From Bathymodiolus brooksi (Eukaryota > Mollusca > Bivalvia > Mytilida > Modiolidae), in contig OY804588.1 in NCBI GenBank assembly GCA_963680875.1, positions 75,292,829 to 75,356,828 on the forward strand: DNA of 64,000 nucleotides. Direction: 5' to 3'. The position numbers and the translations under genes are program-made. The notes beneath the pieces are model-generated. The model was not told the DNA's origin. It ran no database searches and saw only the letters and a list, made by a program, of their open reading frames with translations. This document shows, in pieces, positions 38,501 through 50,500 of this stretch (position 1 is the stretch's first letter; each line of letters opens with the position of its first letter).

Positions 38501-41500
38501 ACCTCTCTCTATTTGTAGTGTCTGATTCAGTTGTTCTTGAGGACACCTCTCTGTATTCGTAGTGTCTGATTCAGAGTTGTTTTTGAGGACACCTCTCTCT
38601 ATTTGTTGTGTCTGAATCAGTGTTGTTTTTGATGACACCTCTCTCTATTTGTAGTGTGTGATTCAGAGATGTTTTTCAGGACACCTCTCTCTCTATTTGT
38701 TGTGTCTAATTCAGGGTAGTTTTTGGGGACACCTCTCTCTATTTGTTGTGTCTGATTCAGAGATGTTTTTGAGGGCACATCTCTCTATTTGTAGTGTCTG
38801 ATTGAGAGTTGTTTTTGAGGACACCTCTCTCTATGTGTAGTGTCTGAACCAGAGATGTTCTTGAGAACACCTCTCTCTATTTGTAGTGTCTGAATAAGAG
38901 TTGTTTTTGAGATCACCTCTCTTTATTTGTTGTTTCTGATTCATGGTTGTTTTTCAGAAGAAATGTCCTTATTTGTATTCTCTGAATCAGAGTTGTTTTT
39001 GTAGACACCAATTTTTATTTGTAGTGTCTGAATAAGAGTTGTTTTTGAGATCACCTCTCTTTATTTGTAGTGTCTGATTCAGAGTTGTTTTTCAGGAGAT
39101 TTGTCGGAATCAGGTTTCTTAGACACCTCTCCTTCTTTGTATTGTCTGATTCGTACAGGCAACACGAATTCTAACACCATTTCTTATGAAATGGATAGTT
39201 ATTACTACAGAAGACAAACAGAAACAACTCATCTTTATATGTCATTGTTACCCAACATAGTTACACCTGTCTTTACGATCATCTTTAAACTAATTGTGTG
39301 GCAAGGATGACAAATCAGGGTTTTTCTGTAATTATTCTAGTTTCCTCTATAAATAAAACTGAATGTTATAATATAGCAAATGTTGTCAATTGTATTTTTT
39401 TTTTTATTTATGTATGCATGTATAACACCCTTCACTTTATCACACTTTGAATTATAATATAATCATACTTTTACTTTCAGCTATATTGAAGTATTAGATG
39501 AGCTCTATCCTGAATTATAATATAATCAAACTTTTACTTTCAGCTATATTGAAGTATTAGATGAGCTCTATCCTGAATTATAATATAATCATACTTTTAC
39601 TTTCAGCTATATTGAAGTATTAGATGAGTTCTCTCCTGAATTATAATATAATCATACTTTTACTTTCAGCTATATTGAAGCATTAGATCAGCTCTCTCCT
39701 GAATTATAATATAATCATACTTTTACTTTCAGCTATATTGAAGTATTAGATGAGCTCTATCCTGAATTATGATATAATCAAACTTTTACTTTCAGCTATA
39801 TTGAAGTATTAGATGAGCTATATCCTGAATTATAATATAATCAAACTTTTACTTTCAGCTATATTGAAGCATTAGATGAGCTCTATCCTGAATTATAATA
39901 TAATCAAACTTTTACTTTCAGCTATATTGAAGCATTATATGAGCTGTCTCCTGAATTATAATATAATCATACTTTTACTTTCAGCTATATTGAAGTATTA
40001 GATGAGCTCTCTCCTGAATTATAATATAATCAAACTTTTACTTTCAGCTATATTGAAGCATTAGATGAGCTCTATCCTGAATTATAATATAATCAAACTT
40101 TTACTTTCAGCTATATTGAAGCATTAGATGAGCTCTATCCTGAATTATAATATAATCAAACTTTTACTTTCAGCTATATTGAAGTATTAGATGAGCTCTA
40201 TCCTGAATTATAATATAATCATACTTTTACTTTCAGCTATATTGAAGTATTAGATGAGCTCTATCCTGAATTATAATATAATCAAACTTTTACTTTCAGC
40301 TATATTGAAGCATTAGATCAGCTCTATCCTGAATTATAATATAATCAAACTTTTACTTTCAGCTATATTGAAGTATTAGATGAGTTCTCTCCTGAATTAT
40401 AATATAATCATACTTTTACTTTCAGCTATATTGAAGTATTAGATGAGTTCTCTCCTGAATTATAATATAATCAAACTTTTACTTTCAGCTATATTGAAGT
40501 ATTAGATGAGCTCTATCCTGAATTATAATATAATCAAACTTTTACTTTCAGCTATATTGAAGTATTAGATGAGCTCTATCCTGAATTATAATATAATCAT
40601 ACTTTTACTTTCAGCTATATTGAAGTATTAGATGAGCTCTATCCTGAATTATAATATAATCAAACTTTTACTTTCAGCTATATTGAAGCATTAGATCAGC
40701 TCTATCCTGAATTATAATATAATCAAACTTTTACTTTCAGCTATATTGAAGCATTAGATGAGCTCTATCCTGAATTATAATATAATCAAACTTTTACTTT
40801 CAGCTATATTGAAGTATTAGATGAGCTCTATCCTGAATTATAATATAATCATACTTTTACTTTCAGCTATATTGAAGTATTAGATGAGCTCTATCCTGAA
40901 TTATAATATAATCAAACTTTTACTTTCAGCTATATTGAAGCATTAGATCAGCTCTATCCTGAATTATAATATAATCAAACTTTTACTTTCAGCTATATTG
41001 AAGTATTAGATGAGTTCTCTCCTGAATTATAATATAATCATACTTTTACTTTCAGCTATATTGAAGTATTAGATGAGTTCTCTCCTGAATTATAATATAA
41101 TCAAACTTTTACTTTCAGCTATATTGAAGTATTAGATGAGCTCTCTCCTGAATTATAATATAATCATACTTTTACTTTCAGCTAGATTGAAGCATTAGAT
41201 GAGATCTCTCCTAAATTATAATATAATCATACTTTTACTTTCAGCTATATTGAAGTATTAGATGAGCTCTCTCCTGAATTATAATATAATCATACTTTTA
41301 CTTTCAGCTAGATTGAAGTATTAGATGAGTTCTCTCCTGAATTATAATATAATCATACTTTTACTTTCAGCTATATTGAAGTATTAGATGAGCTCTATCC
41401 TGAATTATAATATAATCAAACTTTTACTTTCAGCTATATTGAAGTATTAGATGAGCTCTCTCCTGAATTATAATATAATCATACTTTTACTTTCAGCTAT

Positions 41501-44500
41501 ATTGAAGCATTAGATGAGCTCTCTCCTGAATTATAATATAATCATACTTTTACTTTCAGCTATATTGAAGTATTAGATGAGCTCTATCCTGAATTATAAT
41601 ATAATCAAACTTTTACTTTCAGCTATATTGAAGTATTAGATGAGCTCTATCCTGAATTATAATATAATCAAACTTTTACTTTCAGCTATATTGAAGTATT
41701 AGATGAGCTCTATCCTGAATTATAATATAATCATACTTTTACTTTCAGCTATATTGAAGCATTAGATCAGCTCTATCCTGAATTATAATAAAATCAAACT
41801 TTTACTTTCAGCTATATTGAAGCATTAGAAGAGCTCTCTCCTGAATTATAATATGATCAAACCTTTACTTTCAGCTATATTGAAGCATTAGATGAGTTCT
41901 CTCCTGAATTATAATATAATCATACTTTTACTTTCAGCTATATTGAGCCATTAGAAGAGCTCTCTCCTGAATTATAATATGATCAAACTTTTACTTTCAG
42001 CTATTTTGAAGCATTAGATGAGTTCTATCCTGAATTATAATATAATCAAACTTTTATTTTCAGCTATATTGAAGCATTATATGAGCTCTCTCCTGAATTA
42101 TAATATAATCATACTTTTACTTTCAACTATGTTGAAGTATTAGATGAGCTCTATCCTGAATTATAATATAATCAAACTTTTACTTTCCGCTAGATTGAAG
42201 CATTAGATGAGCTCTCTCCTGAATTATAATATAATCATACTTTTACTTTCAACTATGTTGAAGTATTAGATGAGCTCTATCCTGAATTATAATATAATCA
42301 AACTTTTACTTTCAGCTAGATTGAAGCATTATATGAGCTCTCTCCTGAATTAAAACATAATCAAACTTTTACTTTCAGCTATATTGAAGCATTAGATGAG
42401 CTCTCTCCTGAATTATAATATAATCATGCTTTTACTTTCAGCTATATTGAAGCATTAGATGAGCTCTATTCTGAATTATAATATAATCAAACTTTTACTT
42501 TCAGCTATATTGAAGCATTAGATGAGTTCTCTCCTGAATTATAATATAATCAAACTTTTACTTTCAGCTATATTGAAGCATTAGATGAGCTCTCTCCTGA
42601 ATTATAATATAATCATACTTTTACTTTCAACTATGTTGAAGTATTAGATGAGCTCTATCCTGAATTATAATATAATCAAACTTTTACTTTCAGCTAGATT
42701 GAAGCATTAGATGAGCTCTCTCCTGAATTATAACATAATCAAACTTTTACTTTCAGCTATATTGAAGCATTAGATGAGCTCTCTCCTGAATTATAATATA
42801 ATCATGCTTTTACTTTCAGCTATATTGAAGCATTAGATGAGCTCTATTCTGAATTATAATATAATCAAACTTTTACTTTCAGCTATATTGAAGCATTAGA
42901 TGAGTTCTCTCCTGAATTATAATATAATCAAACTTTTACTTTCAGCTATATTGAAGCATTAGATGAACTTTATCCTGAATTATAATATAATCATACTTTT
43001 ATTTTCAGCTATATTGAAGCATTGGGCGAGCTCTATCCTTTCGTATTGGGCAGATGATGACGACATTCTGCCAATAATACTGTTTGCAGCAACACACAGT
43101 GATTTCTATTCTCAGGTTTGATCATTTGTTTATATTATTCTCATCTTGTTAGCTGGCTTTGCGTAAAGGTCAATGGGATACTGTTGTCATTTATCATATT
43201 ATTTTATTAAATATGTAGTACAGAATATTAGTTACAATTTTGTTTAAGGTCAAATTTACCAGTTTTTCAAATAATTCGGAAAAACTAAATAAATGTACTT
43301 TATATTCGTATGTTGTGACCGAAAATATTCCGTCACTGACCGTTTCTCAAAATATCAGACAACGATTATCAAAGTGAGTGATTCAACAATTATTAAAGTG
43401 ACTGATTCCGTCATTACAAGAGTGAGCTATTCCACCATTATCAAAATGATCGATTCCACCATTAACTGAGTGAGTGATTCAATCATTATGAAAGTGACCA
43501 ATTCAACCATTTTCAAAGTGACCGATTCCACCATGATCAAAGTGAGCATTTCCAAGAACCATGAAGGTTCTTATTTATATTGATAGAAACATTTTTACCA
43601 TTTTAATGATAAAATCAAAAAGTAGGGGAATGGTGGGATGGATTCCATATAGGCAGCTTATATTTCATACTGAGTATAAATATACAGTTTTGTACTGTCC
43701 TTTCAACAGTGAATATTGCCAAATTGTATTCAGGGACCATTACAGATAGGCCATGTTCCATTTCAGACTTTTATCATTTTTTTCTGTACTGGAGTAAGCC
43801 GATATCCATTGATTCTTAATATATTTTTTTCATTTCCAGAATGATCGCATGGACAGGAGAAAAAGGTTGATCAAAGACCTCAAAGAAATGTTTCAAAATC
43901 ATGAACAACATAAGCGTATAATATATGATGACATCTTCTTTATAAATGGAAAAGATGAAAATGACCCTGAAATCAATCGACTAAAGACCAAGCTAGTTGA
44001 GGTAGCATTTAGACAAAATTCATGGGGTAAAAGAATGCCTATGGCTTGGGTCCCACTGGATCTACAATTGTCTGAGATGAGATCACACAATACGACCCTA
44101 ATTTCAAAAGAAGATCTAGAAACCCTGAATAGAAATAATGAGGACTTTGCACTTACTGATACACAAATTGAGCATTTCTTAAAAGCTCAACATTCCTTAG
44201 GCAAAATTTTATATTTTGACCAACATGGACTTGAGAAATTCATAATTGTACAGCCACTATCACTTGTAAATATCTTAAGATCTTTCATCACAGATGAACT
44301 TTTCTGGCCCGAAGAGGAAAGCCTCCGAGATATTCTACTTGCAATGATTAATACAGGAGAAATCGCCAAAAAAGATCTACTCAAGATTTGGTCACAGAAG
44401 GAATTTGACCAACACATGCCTAACAATGACCTGAAAGAGTTTATAATACAAGTCCTCGTTCACCTAGACATTCTTGTAGAACCAAAACGCTATAGCCAAG

Positions 44501-47500
44501 AACAGAAGTCTATTGTCCATTCATACTTTGTACCATGCATAGTAAAACGTAAACTACCAGTCACTGACATTTATTATAAATCAGCGGAAGATAAGATGAT
44601 ATGCTTATCTTACAAACTTTTAAAATCGCCCATACCTGCTGCTTTGTCATTTAAGTTAATTGGTGCTGCAATGAATGTTTGGCCTTTAAAGGAAACACCA
44701 GAAGGTGTTTGTTTGTATCACCAAGCTGCAATACTTTGCATTGATCGAGGAAATGAGTTGCATATTTCGGTGAAAGATAATAAGATCATTATCTACTTAA
44801 TAAATAAAGACCGTAAGTGTTTCATATCACCAAACATTGCATCCACTGTACAAGAATGCTTAACATTGACATTAAAAAACGTACTTGAGTTCTATCACAA
44901 AAGCTTCGGAAAATCACTCTCTATATCCGAGGTATCAGAATTGTTTGAAATACAAATCGGAGAATGGTGCGACACAGGGGCGTGTTATATATCAGTTCCA
45001 GAAGAAAAAACAATGCTGGAATGGACATGTAAGAATAAGAAGACACACAAAACAAAGTTTCCTCTTTTCTGGATATTTGACAATGTAAGTTTTGATGTTC
45101 ATTAATCTTAATTTTTTGTTGTTGTTTTATTTTTTATTTTTGTATGTTCTTATTCAATACTTCAACCGAACATAAATCATTTATAAAGAAAACTCAAAAG
45201 CCTCGTCACAACAGCACAGTAAGCTATTTTTTTTCAATAATAATAAGAATGTCCAAAAACACTGCATGCCATCGACCGCTGCACAATATAAATGACAGTC
45301 TGCAAAAGAATAATATATTGTTAAAAATAATTAAACCTCACTATCCATACTAATGTTGAATATTTTGTAAATAATAAATGGTTGGCTTAGGCTTATGGTG
45401 TTTAACACCACTTTCAACAATATTTCAATAATATCGTGGTGGTTAATTTTATTGGTGAGGAAACCGGGGTAAACCACCAACCTGTCGCAGGTCACTGACA
45501 AACTTTATCACATAATGTTATATCGTGTACACCATGCCAGGAACGGTATGTAAACAATAGATACTAAATGATTAAAAAACTATAAACAAATGAGTGTTGA
45601 TCAAGTACTGTGATTGATTAATGGCGAAGCTTGAATGACAAAGTTGAATCCTTCAATTTAACAATTTAACTTTTAAATATGAAAATAATAGTGCAAATTA
45701 TTACCTTAACCAGGGGCGTAGATGAGGCTTAATAGTGTGCACGCCATAATTCTTGAGAGGGGGGATTTGAGATTTTGTTTTTGACGAGACCCAAAATGCT
45801 GCGATCTGGGGCCATTTTAGGGTTTCATTTAACATAGAATCAAGCACAATGTTAATGACTTTGATAGACAAGAATTTCTTAAAATTGTCCAAAATCTGCC
45901 CTTCGTGTCTTAGCAGATACGAACACCTCCAATGCTTTGTACATGTCCACTTCAAAATCTCGATGAATATGCACCAATCCAAGCTGGAAGATAGCCTGTC
46001 ATTCTTCATGGTCGACCTAACATAATTTTTCAAACACCTCAGTACACAAAATGACCTTTCAACAGTAGCGCTTGCTACTGGCATGGTTAACAAAACACAT
46101 ACTATTGTATCTATAGAAGGATAGAGAACTGGATTAAGTGTTGTTGGCAAATCATTACGTTTAGTAATGACCCAGTGGGTTCGACATCTGGCTACTTCTC
46201 TCCTGAAATCCTCAAATGACAAATACATGTCAGCCTGATATGCCTCGTATATTGTAGCAACATGATCATCAGTTAATTTGCCTACAGCACGGAACAGTAG
46301 ATACTGTGCATGGAAGCGGTTTTCCGATTTAAGGAGGCATGTTTCAAGCTCGTAATCAAATTGTCCAAAAATGGATAGTACAAAGAAATTCGCCAATACT
46401 GTTTTGGCGTTTCCGCGGGGTGATTGGCTCTGGTAATCTGTCTACCACCTCGCCTGGGCATACTACCGGTATCACATATATCAAAAGATTTGGCTAAGCT
46501 AAGTGCAGACTGATGCAACTCATCCTAAGCCGATTCAGCTCTTAGCATTTCAATCACGGTCTTGGATTATTTTATTGCTTCAAGAATGTGGTAATCTGTA
46601 TCTTAAAGGAACATATTTTACATAGCACTGTTTGTGCTATGTAAAATATGTTCCGCTATTACCTAAGCTATGATAAACTGAAACCGCATGATGGATGCAA
46701 GAAACTGCCCGGCTTTGTCATCGACTTGGTTTTGTAAGCGTTCTAACGAATGGACCATAACTGGATATTGACGTCTTAAAGGTATACAATGCGTACACTC
46801 GACTTGTCCATCACATAATTACCATACAAAGGTTACTTAAGTACGTTTTAATAGCGATATATTAATTATACCAATTTAATTAGACTGTTAAAAGTAACAA
46901 TTCATTTTTTTGAATTATTTTTAACCTGCCGATGTGCACGCCATGGCGTGACAGCGTATATGCAACTACGCCTCTGTTAACAGGTGACAATGAAGACTAA
47001 TAGGACATCGAAGTGTAATACATAGTTTAACATAGAACCCTAAGAAAAAAAGAAAAAAAACTCACATTTTTCTTCTATAAAACCAGTAAACATATGTTGA
47101 TATTATATCTGACCATGTTTGTGATTGTATTAAATATGTTGTCATTATATTCTACATTATAATTTTAGACACGAGACACGTGTGATAAAAGATGTACAGG
47201 TAATGTTATACTATTATTTTAGACATAAGCCATGTGTGTGGTTCAAAATGTTTAGGTGTAATTTTATACTATTATTTTAGACATAAGACACGTGAGATGA
47301 AAAATATTTAGGTGTAATTTTATACTATTATTTTAGACATAAGACACGTGAGATGAAAAATATTTAGGTGTAATTTTATACTATTATTTTTGACATAAGC
47401 CATGTGGGTGGTGGAAAATGTTAAGGTGTAATTTTATACTATTATTTTAGACATAAGCCATGTGTGTGGTGGAAAATATTTAGGTGTAGTTTTATACTAT

Positions 47501-50500
47501 TATTTTAGACATAAAACACGTGAGGTAAAAAATATTTAGGTGTAATTTTATACTATTATTTTAGACATAAGACACGTGAGATGAAAAATGTTTAGGTGTA
47601 ATTTTATACTATTATTTTAGACATAAGACACATGAGGTAAAAAATGCTTAGGTGTAATTTTATACTATTATTTTAGACATAAGCCATGTGTGTGGTGGAA
47701 AATATTTAGGAACGTTTTATACTATTATTTTAGACATAAGACACGTGAGATGAAAAATATTTAGGTGTAATTTTATACTATTGTTTTAGACATAAGCCAT
47801 GTGTGTGGTGGAAAATATTTAGGAACGTTTTATACTATTATTTTAGACATAAGACACGTGAGATGAAAAATATTTAGGTGTAATTTTATACTATTGTTTT
47901 AGACATAAGCCATGTGGTTGGTGGAAAATATTTAGGTGTAATTTTATACTATTATTTTAGACATAAGCCATGTGTGTGGTGGAAAATGCTTAGGAACTTT
48001 TATGCTATATTTATAGATACAAGACATGTGTGATGATACATGTGCAAGTAAATGTATGCTTTAATTTTAGACAATACTCAGTTTGTATATTGTCTTGGGT
48101 ACTCTACGTTCACTTTAGCCAACAGTACAAAGAAACAATAAAGAAAGCATGGAGAAAACCAGATATTTGACAGTCATTGTGTACTGTAATGACCTCTTAT
48201 AAAATATGTATTAGCTCCCGTTTTATATTTGATATATATATTATCTGCCCTTTTATATCTGATATATCTCTTAACTGCAGGACTTGACAACAAGGATTTG
48301 GGATTGTGTCCTACTGACCAACATCTTGTTAGACTGGCTGGTCTTGTACCATTTGATAAATTTTATGAGCTTGTCATCCATTTAGGATTGTCCAAAATCT
48401 CATGGAAGAATATTTTAGAACAGTATCGAGGATATGATCAAACAATCGTGAACTTTGTTGCCCTTTGTAAATGGAGGCAGCAAAAGCACAAAGAGATGGA
48501 GACGATATCATTTAAAGATTTGTCTGATGCGTTAACTGCAATCAATCATCACCGTCATGTTCTATGTCAGGTGGGTAATAACTAAAGTCATATCAGACTA
48601 GTTCTATGTCAGGTAGGTAATAACTAATGTCATATCTGACTAGTTCTATGTCAGGTAGGTAATAACTAAAGCCATATCTGACTAGTTCTATGTCAGGTAG
48701 GTAATAACTAAAGCCATATCTGACTGGTTCTATGTCAGGTAGGTAATAAATAATGATGTGTGTTTAGTGGAAAAGCAACAAATACAAATTTAATAATTTG
48801 GTTTGACCCGACCGTGGCTTGAACCAACTATCTACCGCATTTCAGGCGAGCAAGTTATCCATCGCAACACAATCGCGGTTCATTATGTTCACATCCAGCT
48901 GATTGCAAGGTGTGCTTGACTTGTACCTAAGGTATAAGCAATGTGGAATAGTTTAACACCCAGCTGATTGTGAGGTGTGCCTCACATGTACGTTAAGTGT
49001 CATCAACGATATATATGTTAGCGTCCAACTTATTATGTGGTGTCCTCGATCTGTACCTCAGGTGTCATCAATAAGTTAATGGTGCATGTCTAGCTGAATG
49101 TGTGGTGTGCTCGACTGATGTGAGATTCACTGGCTCGATACCTCTGACAGTCTGTTCCGTGGTTATCACCTGCACAGTTGTCTGTGTTTCGGCACTGGCA
49201 TAGATGAAGGGTGTCCTCCGGCTCCCTCAGGACTAGATGATCTTAGCCCATGTTGGTTATCCAGTCTAGGGGTTTTGGTTTTGTTGCTACCAAAGACTTG
49301 TTTGGCTTCTTAATCCTTCGACCTGATGAATTTTATTCCAGAAACTCATCGTGTGCATTAAATTTGATATCTATTCTTTTAGCACACCTGGCCGTCGTAC
49401 GTCGTAAACTTTTTCAAAGATCTTCTCCTCTGAAACTATTAGACCAATTGGAACCAAAGTTGGTCTGGATCATCACTAGGATGTCTAGTTTCAAAATTGT
49501 GCCCGAGGATGCCGTGCACCAATCAACATGGTCGCTGTTACTAAAAATAGAACATCGTAAAATTGCCGTTTTTGGGTAGTTACTCAAAAACCGTTAATAA
49601 TATCAGAAATCTGACAGGGTAAAAATGATCAGCACAGCAAGATCTAACTACCCTGCATTTTTGAAGAAATTCTAAATACCCATCATGGAGGTATTGCCCT
49701 TTTTTAGCTCATCTGACCTTTAGGCCATGTGAGCTATTGTCATCATTTTTCGTCCGTCGTCTGTCCTCCATCGTCCGTCGTCTGTCGTCTGTCGTCCGTC
49801 GTCCGTCTGTCAACATTTCAAATTTTAATCTTCTCCTCAGAAACCACTGGGCCAATTACAACCAAACTTTGGTGGAATGGTCCTTGGATGGCCCCCTTCC
49901 AAAATTGTGTCAGGTGATCCAGACTTCCCACCAAGATGGTCGCCAAGCTAAAAATAGAAAAAGGGGGGATGAAATTTTATTTGACCATTGCTACTTTAGT
50001 ATAAGTCAACATGAGCTCAAATTTTAACTGCAGCTACATGGCAAGGAGTAGTTTAACATTTATTCCGGGTTTTTCTGTGAAATTTTTCCTTTCAGCCGAT
50101 TTATACCGATTATGCAAATTAGGCATATTTTGATAAAAGATCACATTTAAATCTTCTCCTCTGAAACCGCTGAACCAAATTAAACCAAACCTGGCAGGGA
50201 TGGTCCCTGGGTGGGTCCCTTTCAAAATTGTGTCCGACAGCCCCGCCCTCTATCCAAGATGGCCGCCATTAATAAAGATAGAATGTTTTTCAAATGGCCA
50301 AAACTGCTTTATTTTAAGCCAGAATGTGCCCAAATTTGAACTGTATAAGCATAATGATGAGCTTTTTAACATATATTATGGGATTTTTTATGAATTTTGA
50401 ACTTTTGCCGATTTTGACCGATTATGCAAATTAGAAAAAAGGGGGGGGGTGAAATTAAACAAAATCTTCTCCTCTGAAACTACTGAGCCAATCTCAACCA

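Larger units (their letters stand above)
29853..43008. other. 13.2-kb intron (phase 1) made almost wholly of tandem repeats
   Basis: Between the donor GTAAGT at 29853 and the acceptor ending at 43008 lie the 46-bp array (~29947-39110) and the 63-bp array (~39447-43008). Only ~430 bases are non-repetitive (29853-29946 and 39111-39446). It splits the Roc domain between G3 and G4. Confidence 0.85.
45711..46976 (-). mobile_element. hAT-type DNA transposon, decayed copy
   Basis: The ends are 'CAGGGGCGTAG' at 45711 and its inverted match 'CTACGCCTCTG' ending at 46976 (one mismatch). Both are flanked directly by TTAAC, a likely 5-bp target duplication. Subterminal 'GTGCACGCCAT' is shared by both ends. 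The interior carries a hAT transposase remnant on the minus strand. At ~1.27 kb it is too short for a full element, so it is internally deleted. It lies antisense in the host-gene intron. Confidence 0.8.
47145..48075 (+). repeat. ~56-bp array: 16 tandem copies of a microexon and its splice sites
   Basis: The unit is 'TTTTATACTATTATTTTAG', 'ACATAAGACACGTGAGATG', 'AAAAATATTTAG' and 'GTGTAA'. Acceptor-like AGs end at 47168, 47222, 47280, 47336, 47450, 47508, 47564, 47620, 47676, 47733, 47789, 47846, 47902, 47960 and 48016; the unit at 47392 has TG instead. Spacing is 54-58 bp. Each unit therefore has an acceptor, a 31-33-nt exon-like body and a GT donor-like end (some lack it). Only the first and last bodies are open in the needed frame. 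A degenerate piece follows at ~48062-48080. Confidence 0.9.

Noticed and set aside
31612..38638. Minus-strand frames with repeated '[12 protein letters not shown]' motif
   Set aside because: Direct translations of the 46-bp array. Three units make 138 nt, so the peptide repeats every 46 residues. No sign of selection on a reading frame.
1..43046. CRISPR arrays
   Set aside because: The repeats are contiguous units with no unique spacers, and the sequence is clearly eukaryotic (introns, SINEs, hAT).
43561..43749. 62-residue frame just before the COR exon
   Set aside because: Intronic position, no recognisable domain, and it is skipped by the phase-0 join of 43115 to 43840.
43849..45105. The 418-residue frame as a single-exon gene
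   Set aside because: It begins mid-Roc domain and ends after a GTAAGT donor. Upstream and downstream exons join in phase, so it is an internal exon, and the last six residues are intron.
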